In this document: positions 56,891-64,000 of the stretch, piece after piece | Position numbering within the stretch: the stretch's first letter is position 1 | How the letters are laid out: each line of letters opens with the position of its first letter | DNA from: Agromyces ramosus | GTDB taxonomy: Bacteria > Actinomycetota > Actinomycetes > Actinomycetales > Microbacteriaceae | Assembly: GCF_004216665.1 (NCBI RefSeq) | Contig: NZ_SGWY01000003.1 | Coordinates: forward strand, 310,001-374,000 | DNA length: 64,000 nt | Direction: 5' to 3' | Notes under the pieces: generated by a model | What the model saw: only the letters and a program-made list of their open reading frames with translations | Told to the model about the DNA's origin: nothing | Database searches by the model: none | Program-made: the position numbers and the translations under genes

Positions 56891-57544
56891 ATGACCGACA
56901 AGGACCCGGGGCCGGAGCCCGAGGAGGGCGAGCCCGTCGAGCCCGAGAACGCAGCCAAGGCGTCGGAGGCCGCCCTCGGAGACTCCATCTACCCGCACAC
57001 CGACACCTTCTACGCAGGCCCCGAGCTCAACAAGGGCGTTCCCGCCGACCCCGTGTTCATCCGGGTCCTCTCCGCGATCGAGATCGCCATCGGCGTCACG
57101 CTGTTCGCCTTGATCGTCTTCGGCGTCATGTACCAGGTGCTCGGACGGTACTTCCCCTCGATCAGCTGGGTCGGCGCCGGCGAGGTCGCCCTCATGTCGA
57201 TGATCGCGATGACCTTCATCACGACCGGATACCTCGTGGGCCGCAACGGCCATATCGTGCTCGAGATCTTCGACGAACTGCTCGCCGGAAGGCGGCTCTT
57301 CGTCGCCCTGCGGGTCACCTCGGCGGTCATCATGGTCGCCACGAGCCTCGCCCTCGCATACGAGGCCTTCGTGAAGATCGAGACCGAGTGGGGCAGGCTC
57401 AGCGCGGCGATGCACGTGCCGGTCGGGACGCTGTACCTCTTCGCCCTGGTCGGGTTCCTGTCGGCGGCGATCCACTCCACCTTCAAGATCCCTTTCGCGA
57501 ACCGTCCGGAGCGCAAGCTCGACATCGGCGAGATGGAAGGCTGA
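56891..57544 (+). CDS. dctQ: TRAP transporter small permease (DctQ)
   Basis: 217 aa. A charged ~50-residue N-terminus (KDPGPEPEEGEPVEP) precedes four transmembrane helices (~58-80, 95-115, 138-160, 175-198). The DctQ signature is YLVGRNGHIVLEIFDELL. It forms the small membrane part of a sodium-driven tripartite carboxylate importer with DctM downstream. The binding protein DctP is encoded separately at 62215. Confidence 0.9.
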   Translation: MTDKDPGPEPEEGEPVEPENAAKASEAALGDSIYPHTDTFYAGPELNKGVPADPVFIRVLSAIEIAIGVTLFALIVFGVMYQVLGRYFPSISWVGAGEVALMSMIAMTFITTGYLVGRNGHIVLEIFDELLAGRRLFVALRVTSAVIMVATSLALAYEAFVKIETEWGRLSAAMHVPVGTLYLFALVGFLSAAIHSTFKIPFANRPERKLDIGEMEG

Positions 57545-57547
57545 TTC

Positions 57548-58828
57548 TTGGACCTCTGGCTCTACTTCCTGCTGTTCGTCGTCCTCCTCCTGCTCCGGGT
57601 GCCCGTCGCGTTCGCGATGATCGCGTCGAGCATGCTGTACTTCTACAGCCACGGCCTGTCGGCGGGCTACGCGATCTCGTCGATCGTGAACGGGATCAAC
57701 AGCTTCCCGCTGCTCGCGGTTCCGCTCTTCATCTTCGTCGGCACCATCGCCAACCATCTCGGCATCGCCACGCGGCTCTACGACCTGGCCCGGGCGCTCC
57801 TGCCTCGGCTGCGCGGCAACCTCGCCTACGTGAACCTCGGCACTGCGATCGGCTTCTCCTGGATCAGCGGCTCCGCGCTCGCCGACGCCGCTTCGACGAG
57901 CAAGGTTCAGATCCCCCAGATGCTCAAGGCCGGCTACCCATACGGATTCTCGGCGGGCCTCACGGCATCGGGTTCGCTCATGAGCACCGTCATGCCTCCG
58001 AGCATTCCCGCCGTGCTGTTCGCCGCGACCGCGTCCATCTCGACCGGTGCCCTCTTCGCCGGCTCGATCATCCCGGCCATGCTCATGGCACTCGGATTGG
58101 CCGCGTACATCTTCTTCTGGGTGCGCCGGCACCCCGACGTCGCGGTGAGCCGGCCGTTCGTCGGTTCGATGCTCGCCAAGGCGGCCGTGCGAGTGATCGG
58201 ACCGGCCATGCTGCCCGTGATCATCCTCGGCGGCATCTTCAGCGGGCTCTTCACCCCCACCGAGAGCGCGGGCATCGCGGCGGTCTACATGCTCGTCCTG
58301 GGTGCGATCTACCGCACGCTGACCTGGCGGGTGTTCTGGAATGCCGCGAAGGAGACGGTCGTGATCTCCGCTGGGATCCTCCTGATCCTCGGCGCGTCGA
58401 ACCTCATGGGTCAGGTGCTCGCCCGCGAGCAGGTGTCGCGGACGTTGGGCGAGTGGCTCACGGGATTCACCGACAACCCGATCGTGTTCCTGCTGATGCT
58501 CAACGTGCTGCTGATCCTGCTCGGCATCCCCCTCGAGGCCCCGCCGGTGATCCTCGTGCTCGTGCCGATCCTCATGCCGATCATCGCGCAGTTCGGAATC
58601 GATCCGGTGCAGCTCGGCGTCATCATGATCCTCAACCTGATGATCGGATCGCTGACGCCACCGGTCGGCGCAGTGCTGTTCGTCGTCGGGTCGATCACGC
58701 GCAGGCCGATGGGGGAGCTGTTCCGTGGCATCCTGCCGTTCCTGATCCCGCTCGGAATCGTCCTGCTGCTCCTGACCCTGTTCCCGGTGATCGTCACGAG
58801 CCTGCCGACGCTGCTCGGCTTGATGTAG
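57548..58828 (+). CDS. dctM: TRAP transporter large permease (DctM)
   Basis: 426 aa from a TTG at 57548, 3 bp after the dctQ stop, with GGAAGG upstream. It has about 12 transmembrane helices, with family motifs AVPLFIFVGTIANHLGIATRLYD, SGSALADAASTSKVQIPQM and NLMIGSLTPPVGAVLFVVGSI. It is the transport channel of the TRAP system. TTG use and the tight spacing point to coupled translation with dctQ. Confidence 0.94.
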   Translation: MDLWLYFLLFVVLLLLRVPVAFAMIASSMLYFYSHGLSAGYAISSIVNGINSFPLLAVPLFIFVGTIANHLGIATRLYDLARALLPRLRGNLAYVNLGTAIGFSWISGSALADAASTSKVQIPQMLKAGYPYGFSAGLTASGSLMSTVMPPSIPAVLFAATASISTGALFAGSIIPAMLMALGLAAYIFFWVRRHPDVAVSRPFVGSMLAKAAVRVIGPAMLPVIILGGIFSGLFTPTESAGIAAVYMLVLGAIYRTLTWRVFWNAAKETVVISAGILLILGASNLMGQVLAREQVSRTLGEWLTGFTDNPIVFLLMLNVLLILLGIPLEAPPVILVLVPILMPIIAQFGIDPVQLGVIMILNLMIGSLTPPVGAVLFVVGSITRRPMGELFRGILPFLIPLGIVLLLLTLFPVIVTSLPTLLGLM

Positions 58829-58920
58829 CGCGGCCGCCTGCCTCCGATGCGCTCCGCGGCGCGGAGCCCGCGACGCGGGACATCGGAGGAACCCGGATGG
58901 TCGCCGGAAAGGAATGACGC

Positions 58921-59370
58921 ATGGCCAGGAAGCTGTTCGTGCTGAACGGCTCGAACCTGAACATGCTCGGTCTGCGCCAGCCCGAGCTGTACGGCTCCGC
59001 GACGCTGGACGACGTGCGCAGCGACTGCGAGCGGGTAGCAGGCGAGCTGGGGTTCGAGCTCTTCTTCGCGCAATCCAACGCCGAGCACGAGATCGTCGAG
59101 TGGGTGCACGACGCCTTCCGCCAGCAGGCGATCGTCGTGATCAACCCCGCGGGCTTCAGCTTCCGGTCGGTGCCGCTGCTCGATGCGCTCAGGATGCTCG
59201 CCCGCCCCGTCGTCGAGGTGCACATCACGAACATCCACGCCCGCGATGCCGTCTACCAGCACTCCCTCATCTCGTCGGTCGCGCGCGTGGTGATCGCAGG
59301 CGCGGGCGTGTACGGATACGAACTTGGGATCCGCGCCGCCGACCGGTTGGCGCCCGAAGGCGGCGAGTGA
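58921..59370 (+). CDS. AroQ-type (type II) 3-dehydroquinate dehydratase family, atypical active site
   Basis: 149 aa, the normal AroQ length. It keeps LNGSNLNMLGLRQPELYG (Arg19, Tyr24), the Asn of VVINPAG (N75), EVHITNIHARD (E99, H101, R108) and the late GYELGIRAA. The usual NPGAYTHTS is NPAGFSFRS, so the active-site His is Phe81. Type II enzymes convert 3-dehydroquinate to 3-dehydroshikimate; the substitution may mean another substrate or chemistry. It follows dctM by 92 bp in the catabolic cluster, not near aroB or aroK. Confidence 0.8.
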   Translation: MARKLFVLNGSNLNMLGLRQPELYGSATLDDVRSDCERVAGELGFELFFAQSNAEHEIVEWVHDAFRQQAIVVINPAGFSFRSVPLLDALRMLARPVVEVHITNIHARDAVYQHSLISSVARVVIAGAGVYGYELGIRAADRLAPEGGE

Positions 59371-59417
59371 CGGCGTGATCTCCGAAGCGGCGGTGATGTT
59401 GCGATCGGGGCGGCGGC

Positions 59418-60779
59418 TCAGCCGAGGGCGATCGCGTCGGCGGCCTCGATTCCGAACACCAGCGCCTTCGTCAGTGCCGTCCCCGTCATGTAGGACGCGC
59501 CGTGGAAACCGCCGACGACCTCGCCCGCGGCACAGAGTCCGTCGATGCGGCTTCCGTCGACGCGCTTCACCGAGGTGTCCACCGCGACGCTGAGTCCGCC
59601 GAAGGTCGACGTCATCGCCGTCACTGCCGGGTACGCGTAGAACGGCCCGGTTGCCACGGGCACGAGCGCGCCCACGCCGTTCACGAGACCCGTCCGGCCG
59701 AGCGGGTCGTCATGGCGACCCGACACGCTCCCGTTGTACTGCGCGACCGTGCGCTCGAGCCGTTCCGGAGGGATTCCGAGCTCGCGGCCGAGCGCCGGGA
59801 TGGTGGGTGCGCTCACGAGGTGCCCGAGCTCCTCGAGCCGCTCCATGTCCGAGAGCGGAACTCCGGGCTTCGAGCGTGCCCGCACGACGGAGTCGAAGAT
59901 CTGGAAGGCCATCCGCCCCGGCTGGCTCAGCACCGCGGATCCGAGGTCCTTGTACGACTCGGACTCGTCGGCGAAGCGCTCGCCGCGAAGGTTCACGAGG
60001 ATCGCACCGAGATAGTTGGCGGTCAGCAGCTCGTGCTCCTCGTCGTTCGTTTCGGCATGCTGGCCATAGGTGCCTGCGACGTGCCCGACGTCGGCCAAGC
60101 CGGCACCGAGCATCCATGCCATTCGAAGCCCGTCGCCGGTGTTGCCGACGCCGCCGTACGGCATGGCGTCAGCCTGGTCCGGCACGAACAGCTCGAGCAG
60201 CTCGCGTGAGCGCGAGAACCCGCCGCTGGCGAGGACGACCCCCGAGTTCGCCACGAGGACTCCGCGCTCGGACCTGATGCCGACCACCCTGGAGCCATCG
60301 GTGACCAGTCCATCGGCCGCGTGCGCGGGGAGGATCATGGCACCCGCGGCCACCGCCTCGTTCTCGAGGTGCGCGAGCAGATCGCCGATGCGGATGAGAT
60401 GCGCCCGCGCGACCGTCATCCCGGCACTGACCTTGAGCTCGTCGGTCCACGCTCCGGCACGATCGATCGCGGCGACCGCGTTCGCCTGCCGGTGGACGAG
60501 CGCCTCCAGCAGCGCCTCGTCGGCGTAGCCCCCGCCGGTCTCCGACATGTCCGCGAGGAAGAGGTCGTCGGAGTCCTCGACGCCTGCACGGCGCTGGAGC
60601 GTCGTGCCGGACAGGGCGAACCATCCTCCGCTCATCGCGGAGCTTCCTCCGAGCCGGTCGCGCTTCTCCACGAGGGCGACCCTCCGTCCGTGCGCCGCGA
60701 GGCGCCGCGTCGCCGCCAGGCCCGCGAGTCCGCCGCCGACGACGATCGCGTCGAATTCCCGGCCCTCTCGCTCCGTCAT
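59418..60779 (-). CDS. FAD-dependent dehydrogenase (fumarate reductase/ketosteroid-dehydrogenase-like flavoprotein)
   Basis: 453 aa. The N-terminal FAD fingerprint VVGGGLAGLAATRRLAAHGRRVALVEK is followed by GGSSAMSGGWFAL. A capping domain and the C-terminal GGFHGASYMTGTALTKALVFGIEAAD typical of FRD/KstD-type flavoproteins complete it. Such enzymes insert or reduce a C=C bond next to a carboxyl or keto group. It is paired with the Gfo/Idh gene, 28 bp downstream of it, on the minus strand. A role in oxidising a ring intermediate is likely but not proven. Confidence 0.85.
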   Translation of the reverse strand: MTEREGREFDAIVVGGGLAGLAATRRLAAHGRRVALVEKRDRLGGSSAMSGGWFALSGTTLQRRAGVEDSDDLFLADMSETGGGYADEALLEALVHRQANAVAAIDRAGAWTDELKVSAGMTVARAHLIRIGDLLAHLENEAVAAGAMILPAHAADGLVTDGSRVVGIRSERGVLVANSGVVLASGGFSRSRELLELFVPDQADAMPYGGVGNTGDGLRMAWMLGAGLADVGHVAGTYGQHAETNDEEHELLTANYLGAILVNLRGERFADESESYKDLGSAVLSQPGRMAFQIFDSVVRARSKPGVPLSDMERLEELGHLVSAPTIPALGRELGIPPERLERTVAQYNGSVSGRHDDPLGRTGLVNGVGALVPVATGPFYAYPAVTAMTSTFGGLSVAVDTSVKRVDGSRIDGLCAAGEVVGGFHGASYMTGTALTKALVFGIEAADAIALG

Positions 60780-60807
60780 CGCCGGGCCTCCCCGTCATGC
60801 GATGGGG

Positions 60808-61896
60808 TCACGATCGCTCCGACGCCTCGGTATCGGCCAGGAACCCGGCGACGTCGACCGTTTCGCCGGTACGGCCGGCGAGCGCTGCCGCCTCGACCAG
60901 CGCGAGCGTGCGTGAGGCATCCTCGGCTGAGACGAGTGGCTCCGCCGATCCGCGCGCGACCTCGACGAAGTGGTCGAGCTGTGCCTGGAACGAGCCCCGC
61001 GGCGCGACGGGAAGGTAGGTGCGCGACAGTGGCGAGTGCCAGTCGGCGGGCACGGAAGGGTCGTAGGCGTACTTCGCGAGGTTCGGCACCGACAGCGCTC
61101 CGCGCGTGCCCACGATCCGGTAGGCCACCCCATCGGGCAGGAATGGGAAGGCGAGCGTCTCCTCGGTGGCCTGGTCCCAGCCCCACGGCGACGCCCCGGC
61201 GTCGGAGGCTAGGAGGCTTCCGACCACTCCGCTCTCGAACCTGAGGTTCAGCGACACCGTGTCCTCGACCTCGAGACCGCGCGCATGCGAGCTCCGCATC
61301 GCCTGGATCTCGGCGACCTCGCCGCACAGGTACCGCAGAAGATCGAGGTCGTGCACGACGTTGATCAGCGTCACGCCGGCGCCCGCCTCGCGATGCCAGG
61401 GGGTGTCCGTGAAGTACGCGTCCTCCTTGCGCGCAGACCAGAGACCACTGACGGCGACGACCTGTCCGAGTTCGCCGTCGCGGATGGCGCTGCGGGCGCG
61501 CGCGACCGCGGGATGGTGCCGCCGATGGTGACCGACGAGGAGTCGTCCATCCAGACGGGTGACGGTGTCGACGAGCAGGCGGGACTCCGCGTACGTCCTG
61601 GCCACGGGCTTCTCGAGGAGTACCGCGACGCCGGCCTCGAGGCATTCGACGGCCGTCTCGACATGGAGCGGGTTCGGATTGGCGATGATGACTGCATCGA
61701 GCCGCTCCGCTTCCAGCATCCTCGCGGCGTCCGCGTACGCGGGACACCCGAGATCCACGTCGAGAGGCGGGACGGGGTCGGCGATCGCTGCCAGGGCCGC
61801 GCCGGACGCCGCATGGATGAAGCCGATGTGCTGGCGCCCCATGAAGCCGGCTCCGACCACCCCGATGCGAACGGGCACGGGTTCGGATGCGGTCAC
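60808..61896 (-). CDS. Gfo/Idh/MocA-family NAD(P)-dependent oxidoreductase
   Basis: 362 aa from the GTG at 61896, chosen for its GGGAGG site four bases upstream; an ATG at 61911 lacks one. Rossmann motif VGVVGAGFMGRQH-like (RIGVVGAGFMGRQHIGF), then the family Lys in VLLEKPVARTY, and GHHRRHHPAV and INVVHDLDLLRYLCG in the substrate domain. Members oxidise hydroxyl groups of sugars, inositols or cyclic polyols. It is divergent from dctP, with two IclR-type sites in between. Confidence 0.88.
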   Translation of the reverse strand: MTASEPVPVRIGVVGAGFMGRQHIGFIHAASGAALAAIADPVPPLDVDLGCPAYADAARMLEAERLDAVIIANPNPLHVETAVECLEAGVAVLLEKPVARTYAESRLLVDTVTRLDGRLLVGHHRRHHPAVARARSAIRDGELGQVVAVSGLWSARKEDAYFTDTPWHREAGAGVTLINVVHDLDLLRYLCGEVAEIQAMRSSHARGLEVEDTVSLNLRFESGVVGSLLASDAGASPWGWDQATEETLAFPFLPDGVAYRIVGTRGALSVPNLAKYAYDPSVPADWHSPLSRTYLPVAPRGSFQAQLDHFVEVARGSAEPLVSAEDASRTLALVEAAALAGRTGETVDVAGFLADTEASERS

Positions 61897-61970
61897 GGCG
61901 CCTCCCTGCATCGTCGCCGTCGCGATGGTCCGGACCGAGCGTATGCCACGATGGAGCGACGCGCTGGAGT

Positions 61971-61990
61971 CGTTCCATTCAGCGGCGAAC
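61971..61990. promoter_or_regulatory. Predicted IclR operator, copy C
   Basis: CGTTCCATTCAGCGGCGAAC, a GTTC...GAAC near-palindrome, 75 bp upstream of the Gfo/Idh start in the divergent gap. Confidence 0.6.
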
Positions 61991-62016
61991 GCCACCGCCG
62001 ACAGCCCGGAACCGGA

Positions 62017-62036
62017 TGTTCCACTCGACGGGACAT
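62017..62036. promoter_or_regulatory. Predicted IclR operator, copy D
   Basis: TGTTCCACTCGACGGGACAT, the most symmetrical copy (TGTTCC-N7-GGGACA), 46 bp from copy C and 179 bp upstream of dctP. Confidence 0.62.
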
Positions 62037-62214
62037 GGCTTTGCGAACCGATCGAAGTCCGTCAGAGTCGGCACTGCCACCGGGCCGTAACCTGACAGCG
62101 TGGTCGACGAGGATCTCGCCCCGTGCGAGCGGTGTCGACCGGATGTCGCGCTCCGGCCATCGAATGTCACGTCAGAGCTCGCACGAGGACGTGCGCAAAC
62201 AAGAGGAGAGTCCC

Positions 62215-63273
62215 ATGGGCACAGCCCGCTCGACGCGCCGAGGCCGAATCGCCGCGTCGGTGCTCGCAGCAACCACCCTCGTCGTCACCGGCTGTGCCGG
62301 AGGCGGCGGCGCTCCCGAAGAGACCGGCGACGCGGGCGCGTCTGAGAACAAGCCCGTCACACTCAGTGTGGCGACGAGCCAGAACGAGCAGACGCCGAAC
62401 TACTTCTGCGGCGTCGAGCTGCTGAAGGAGCGCCTGGAGGAGGCCGACATCGGCTTCACCGTCGACCTGTATCCGGCCAGTCAGCTCGGACCGGACGCCG
62501 ACCGCTTCCCGCAGGTCCAGGCAGGTGACATCGACATCGACCTGCAGGGTGCATCCGCGCTCAGTGCCACGTACGAGCCGATCGGCGTCGTGGATGCCGC
62601 GTACGCGTTCAACGACGTGGACCACGCGTTCGAGTGGATCGATGAGAGCTCGGAGGACCTGTTCTCGGGCTTCCACGAGGCCACGGGTGTCAACATCGTC
62701 GACGGCTGGTACTTCGGCAACCGTACCTTCACGACCAAGGACGTCGAGGTGCACGGCCCCGAGGACCTGGCGGGCGTGCCCATCCGGTTCCCGAACTCCC
62801 CGATCTTCCTCGCGAACGCGGAGGCGCTCGGTGTGACCAACCCCGTCTCGGTTGCGGTGGAGGAGGTCTACACCGCCCTGCAGCAGGGGATCGCCGTGGG
62901 CCAGGAGAACCCCATCGTCGCGACGCGCTCGTCGAGCTACGACGAGGTCCTGAACACCGCGATCCTCAACGACCACAACGTCGGCATCCACTGGATCCTC
63001 GTCAGCGACAAGACGTACGAGAAGATGAGCGAGGAGCAGACGGCACTGCTCGAGGAGACGATCCACGAGATCCGCCCCGAGAACCGCGAGTGCGTCGATG
63101 AGGCGACCGAGGAGATCCTCGACGAGTACCGCGCGAACGACGCGTTCACGGTGATCGAGCAGGAGGACATCGACATGGATGCCTTCATCGGCCAGGCGGA
63201 GGAGTACTTCGAGGGATACTTCACCGGCGAGAACCTCGAGGCCTACCAGGCCATCCGCGAGACCGCCGGCTGA
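62215..63273 (+). CDS. dctP: TRAP transporter substrate-binding lipoprotein (DctP)
   Basis: 352 aa from the ATG at 62215, with AGAGGAG upstream. The lipobox is VVTGCAGGG (Cys ~27). The mature part has DctP features: LYPASQLGPDADRFPQVQAGDIDIDLQG, the GWYFGNRTFTTKDVEV strand, PIRFPNSPIFLANAEALGVTNPVSVAVEEVYTALQQGIAVGQENP with the ligand-carboxylate Arg. It captures a carboxylate and passes it to DctQM, encoded 3.4 kb upstream. Being alone under its own IclR-type sites may allow higher expression. Confidence 0.93.
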   Translation: MGTARSTRRGRIAASVLAATTLVVTGCAGGGGAPEETGDAGASENKPVTLSVATSQNEQTPNYFCGVELLKERLEEADIGFTVDLYPASQLGPDADRFPQVQAGDIDIDLQGASALSATYEPIGVVDAAYAFNDVDHAFEWIDESSEDLFSGFHEATGVNIVDGWYFGNRTFTTKDVEVHGPEDLAGVPIRFPNSPIFLANAEALGVTNPVSVAVEEVYTALQQGIAVGQENPIVATRSSSYDEVLNTAILNDHNVGIHWILVSDKTYEKMSEEQTALLEETIHEIRPENRECVDEATEEILDEYRANDAFTVIEQEDIDMDAFIGQAEEYFEGYFTGENLEAYQAIRETAG

Positions 63274-63288
63274 CTCCGGCGACCGGCG

Positions 63289-63322
63289 AACGGGGTGGGT
63301 GCGAATGGGCACCCACCCCGTT
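63289..63322. terminator. Terminator between dctP and the IclR gene
   Basis: A 14-bp stem (63289-63302 with 63309-63322), 6-nt loop, followed by tttcc. It serves both convergent genes. Confidence 0.85.
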
Positions 63323-63340
63323 TCCGTGGTGGTCACCGGA

Positions 63341-64000
63341 TCAGTGCTGGCCTGCGGCGGCGATCCGACGACTCAGCGTGATGGCCGCGGCATGAACGGC
63401 CGGCGCGATGCGATCCGGAACCACGTTCGAGACCGAGCCGGTCGCGGAGATCGCGGCGATGGGCGCCCCGCCTTGGCCGAGGATCGCGCTCGCCGCGCAG
63501 GCGCGGCCGTTCACGCTCTCCTCCTTCTCGGTCGCCACCCCGAGCCTGCGGATGTCCACCAACTCGCGCAGGAACGCCGACGGTTCGGAGACGGAGTGCC
63601 GCGTGTGCACGTCCGGTCGACCCTGGATGATGCGCCCGACGACATCTTCTGGAGCGAACGCCAGGATGGCCTTTCCGAGCGCCGTCGCGTGCGCGGGGAG
63701 GCGGCCGCCGATCCTCGCCAGCGGGGTGCAGGTGGGCTCTCCGTGCACGATCGCGACGAAGACCACGTCGGCGCCGTCGAGAACAGCGAGGTTCACCGTT
63801 TGACCGGTCGCGTCGCGCAGCTCGGTCATCACGGGGAGCGCGAAGTGGCGAAGCCTTCGCGGCTGCTCGACGCTCTGGGCCAGCTCGAAGAGGCGGACAC
63901 CGAGAAAGAGCCTGTCGCCGTCGCGGTCGAGGAAACGCTGCGCGACGAGGTCGGCGGCGATCCTCGAGACCGTGGACTTCGGAAGGTTGGCGCGCCGGGC
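63341..64000 (-). CDS. IclR-family transcriptional regulator (partial, N-terminus outside window)
   Basis: 220 codons are in the window, open to the right edge. The visible N-terminal part is the end of the winged helix (ARRANLPKSTVSRIAADLVAQRFLDRDGDRLFLGVRLFEL). The IclR effector domain follows (DATGQTVNLAVLDGADVVFVAIVHG, RLPAHATALGKAILAFAP, GVATEKEESVNGRACAASAI). Internal Met codons near 63832 are not the start. IclR regulators often control aromatic, quinate or sugar-acid catabolism. Its place at the cluster end and four similar sites in the cluster promoters make it the likely local regulator. Confidence 0.92.
   Translation of the reverse strand, partial: ARRANLPKSTVSRIAADLVAQRFLDRDGDRLFLGVRLFELAQSVEQPRRLRHFALPVMTELRDATGQTVNLAVLDGADVVFVAIVHGEPTCTPLARIGGRLPAHATALGKAILAFAPEDVVGRIIQGRPDVHTRHSVSEPSAFLRELVDIRRLGVATEKEESVNGRACAASAILGQGGAPIAAISATGSVSNVVPDRIAPAVHAAAITLSRRIAAAGQH

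Overview
The window reads as a chromosomal segment of a high-GC actinobacterium, most likely a member of the Microbacteriaceae (Agromyces/Microbacterium-like). This rests on very high third-position GC, GTG/TTG starts with 4-bp ATGA/GTGA overlaps, a ClpC, FtsH, TilS, Hpt, FolEPBK, PanC, LysS neighbourhood typical of Actinobacteria, ArgA of the Rv2747 type, and RipA/NlpC-like coiled-coil wall hydrolases. The genus is an inference from protein style, not from a marker gene.

Layout. (1) 1-18.7 kb is housekeeping: a flavin monooxygenase-like protein cut by the left edge, radA, small hypotheticals, an argA-type acetyltransferase, clpC, a lipoprotein, a pirin, a secreted M14 carboxypeptidase, cardiolipin synthase, and a fructose operon fruR-fruK-fruA. 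(2) 18.5-33.8 kb is one long leftward block (tilS, hpt, [MFS-cNMP fusion + DUF2652], ftsH, folE-folP-folB-folK, DUF3180, two PH-domain proteins, DUF2520, panC, lysS) with ppa divergent. The cyclase-like DUF2652 gene and the MFS transporter carrying a cyclic-nucleotide-binding domain sit as an extra pair between hpt and ftsH. (3) 33.9-36.6 kb has two overlapping coiled-coil peptidoglycan hydrolase genes (NlpC/P60 and M23), followed by tRNA-Glu, tRNA-Asp and tRNA-Phe.

(4) 37.1-46.8 kb is an accessory region built on the 3' half of tRNA-Phe. A 47-bp tRNA-Phe segment is repeated exactly at 37111 and 40326 and partially at 46719. Each of the two segments in between also carries a related left end and a related ~110-bp right end. 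They therefore look like two tandem att-bounded elements without any recognisable integrase. The first carries an adenine-deaminase-type gene broken by a frameshift and an adenosine-specific kinase. The second carries an MBL-lactonase/MarR/SRPBCC operon, a TMEM175-type channel, a MerR/hydrolase operon with a clear MerR operator, and AraC plus VOC genes.

(5) 46.8-64 kb is a catabolic cluster. The leftward operon is acylating aldehyde dehydrogenase, citryl-CoA-lyase-like protein, TPP enzyme, and a three-domain dehydroshikimate-dehydratase-like gene with an apparent frameshift. The rightward genes are a secreted quinoprotein with a cupredoxin-like tail, TRAP DctQM and an AroQ-type dehydratase that lacks the usual active-site His. 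A leftward FAD dehydrogenase and Gfo/Idh oxidoreductase, a rightward TRAP DctP lipoprotein and a partial IclR regulator complete it. Four copies of a conserved near-palindrome (TGTYCCAYTCGGCG-like) lie in the promoter gaps and probably are the IclR operators. I read the cluster as an import and oxidation pathway for a quinate/shikimate-like or other cyclic polyhydroxy acid, coupled to a CoA-dependent aldehyde/2-oxoacid module; the substrate is not determined.

A short word, CGGATGCCG/CGGCATCCG, recurs about two dozen times before 37 kb and I saw none after it. This supports the view that both the tRNA-Phe region and the catabolic cluster are acquired relative to the core. No rRNA genes, CRISPR arrays, insertion sequences or transposases were seen.
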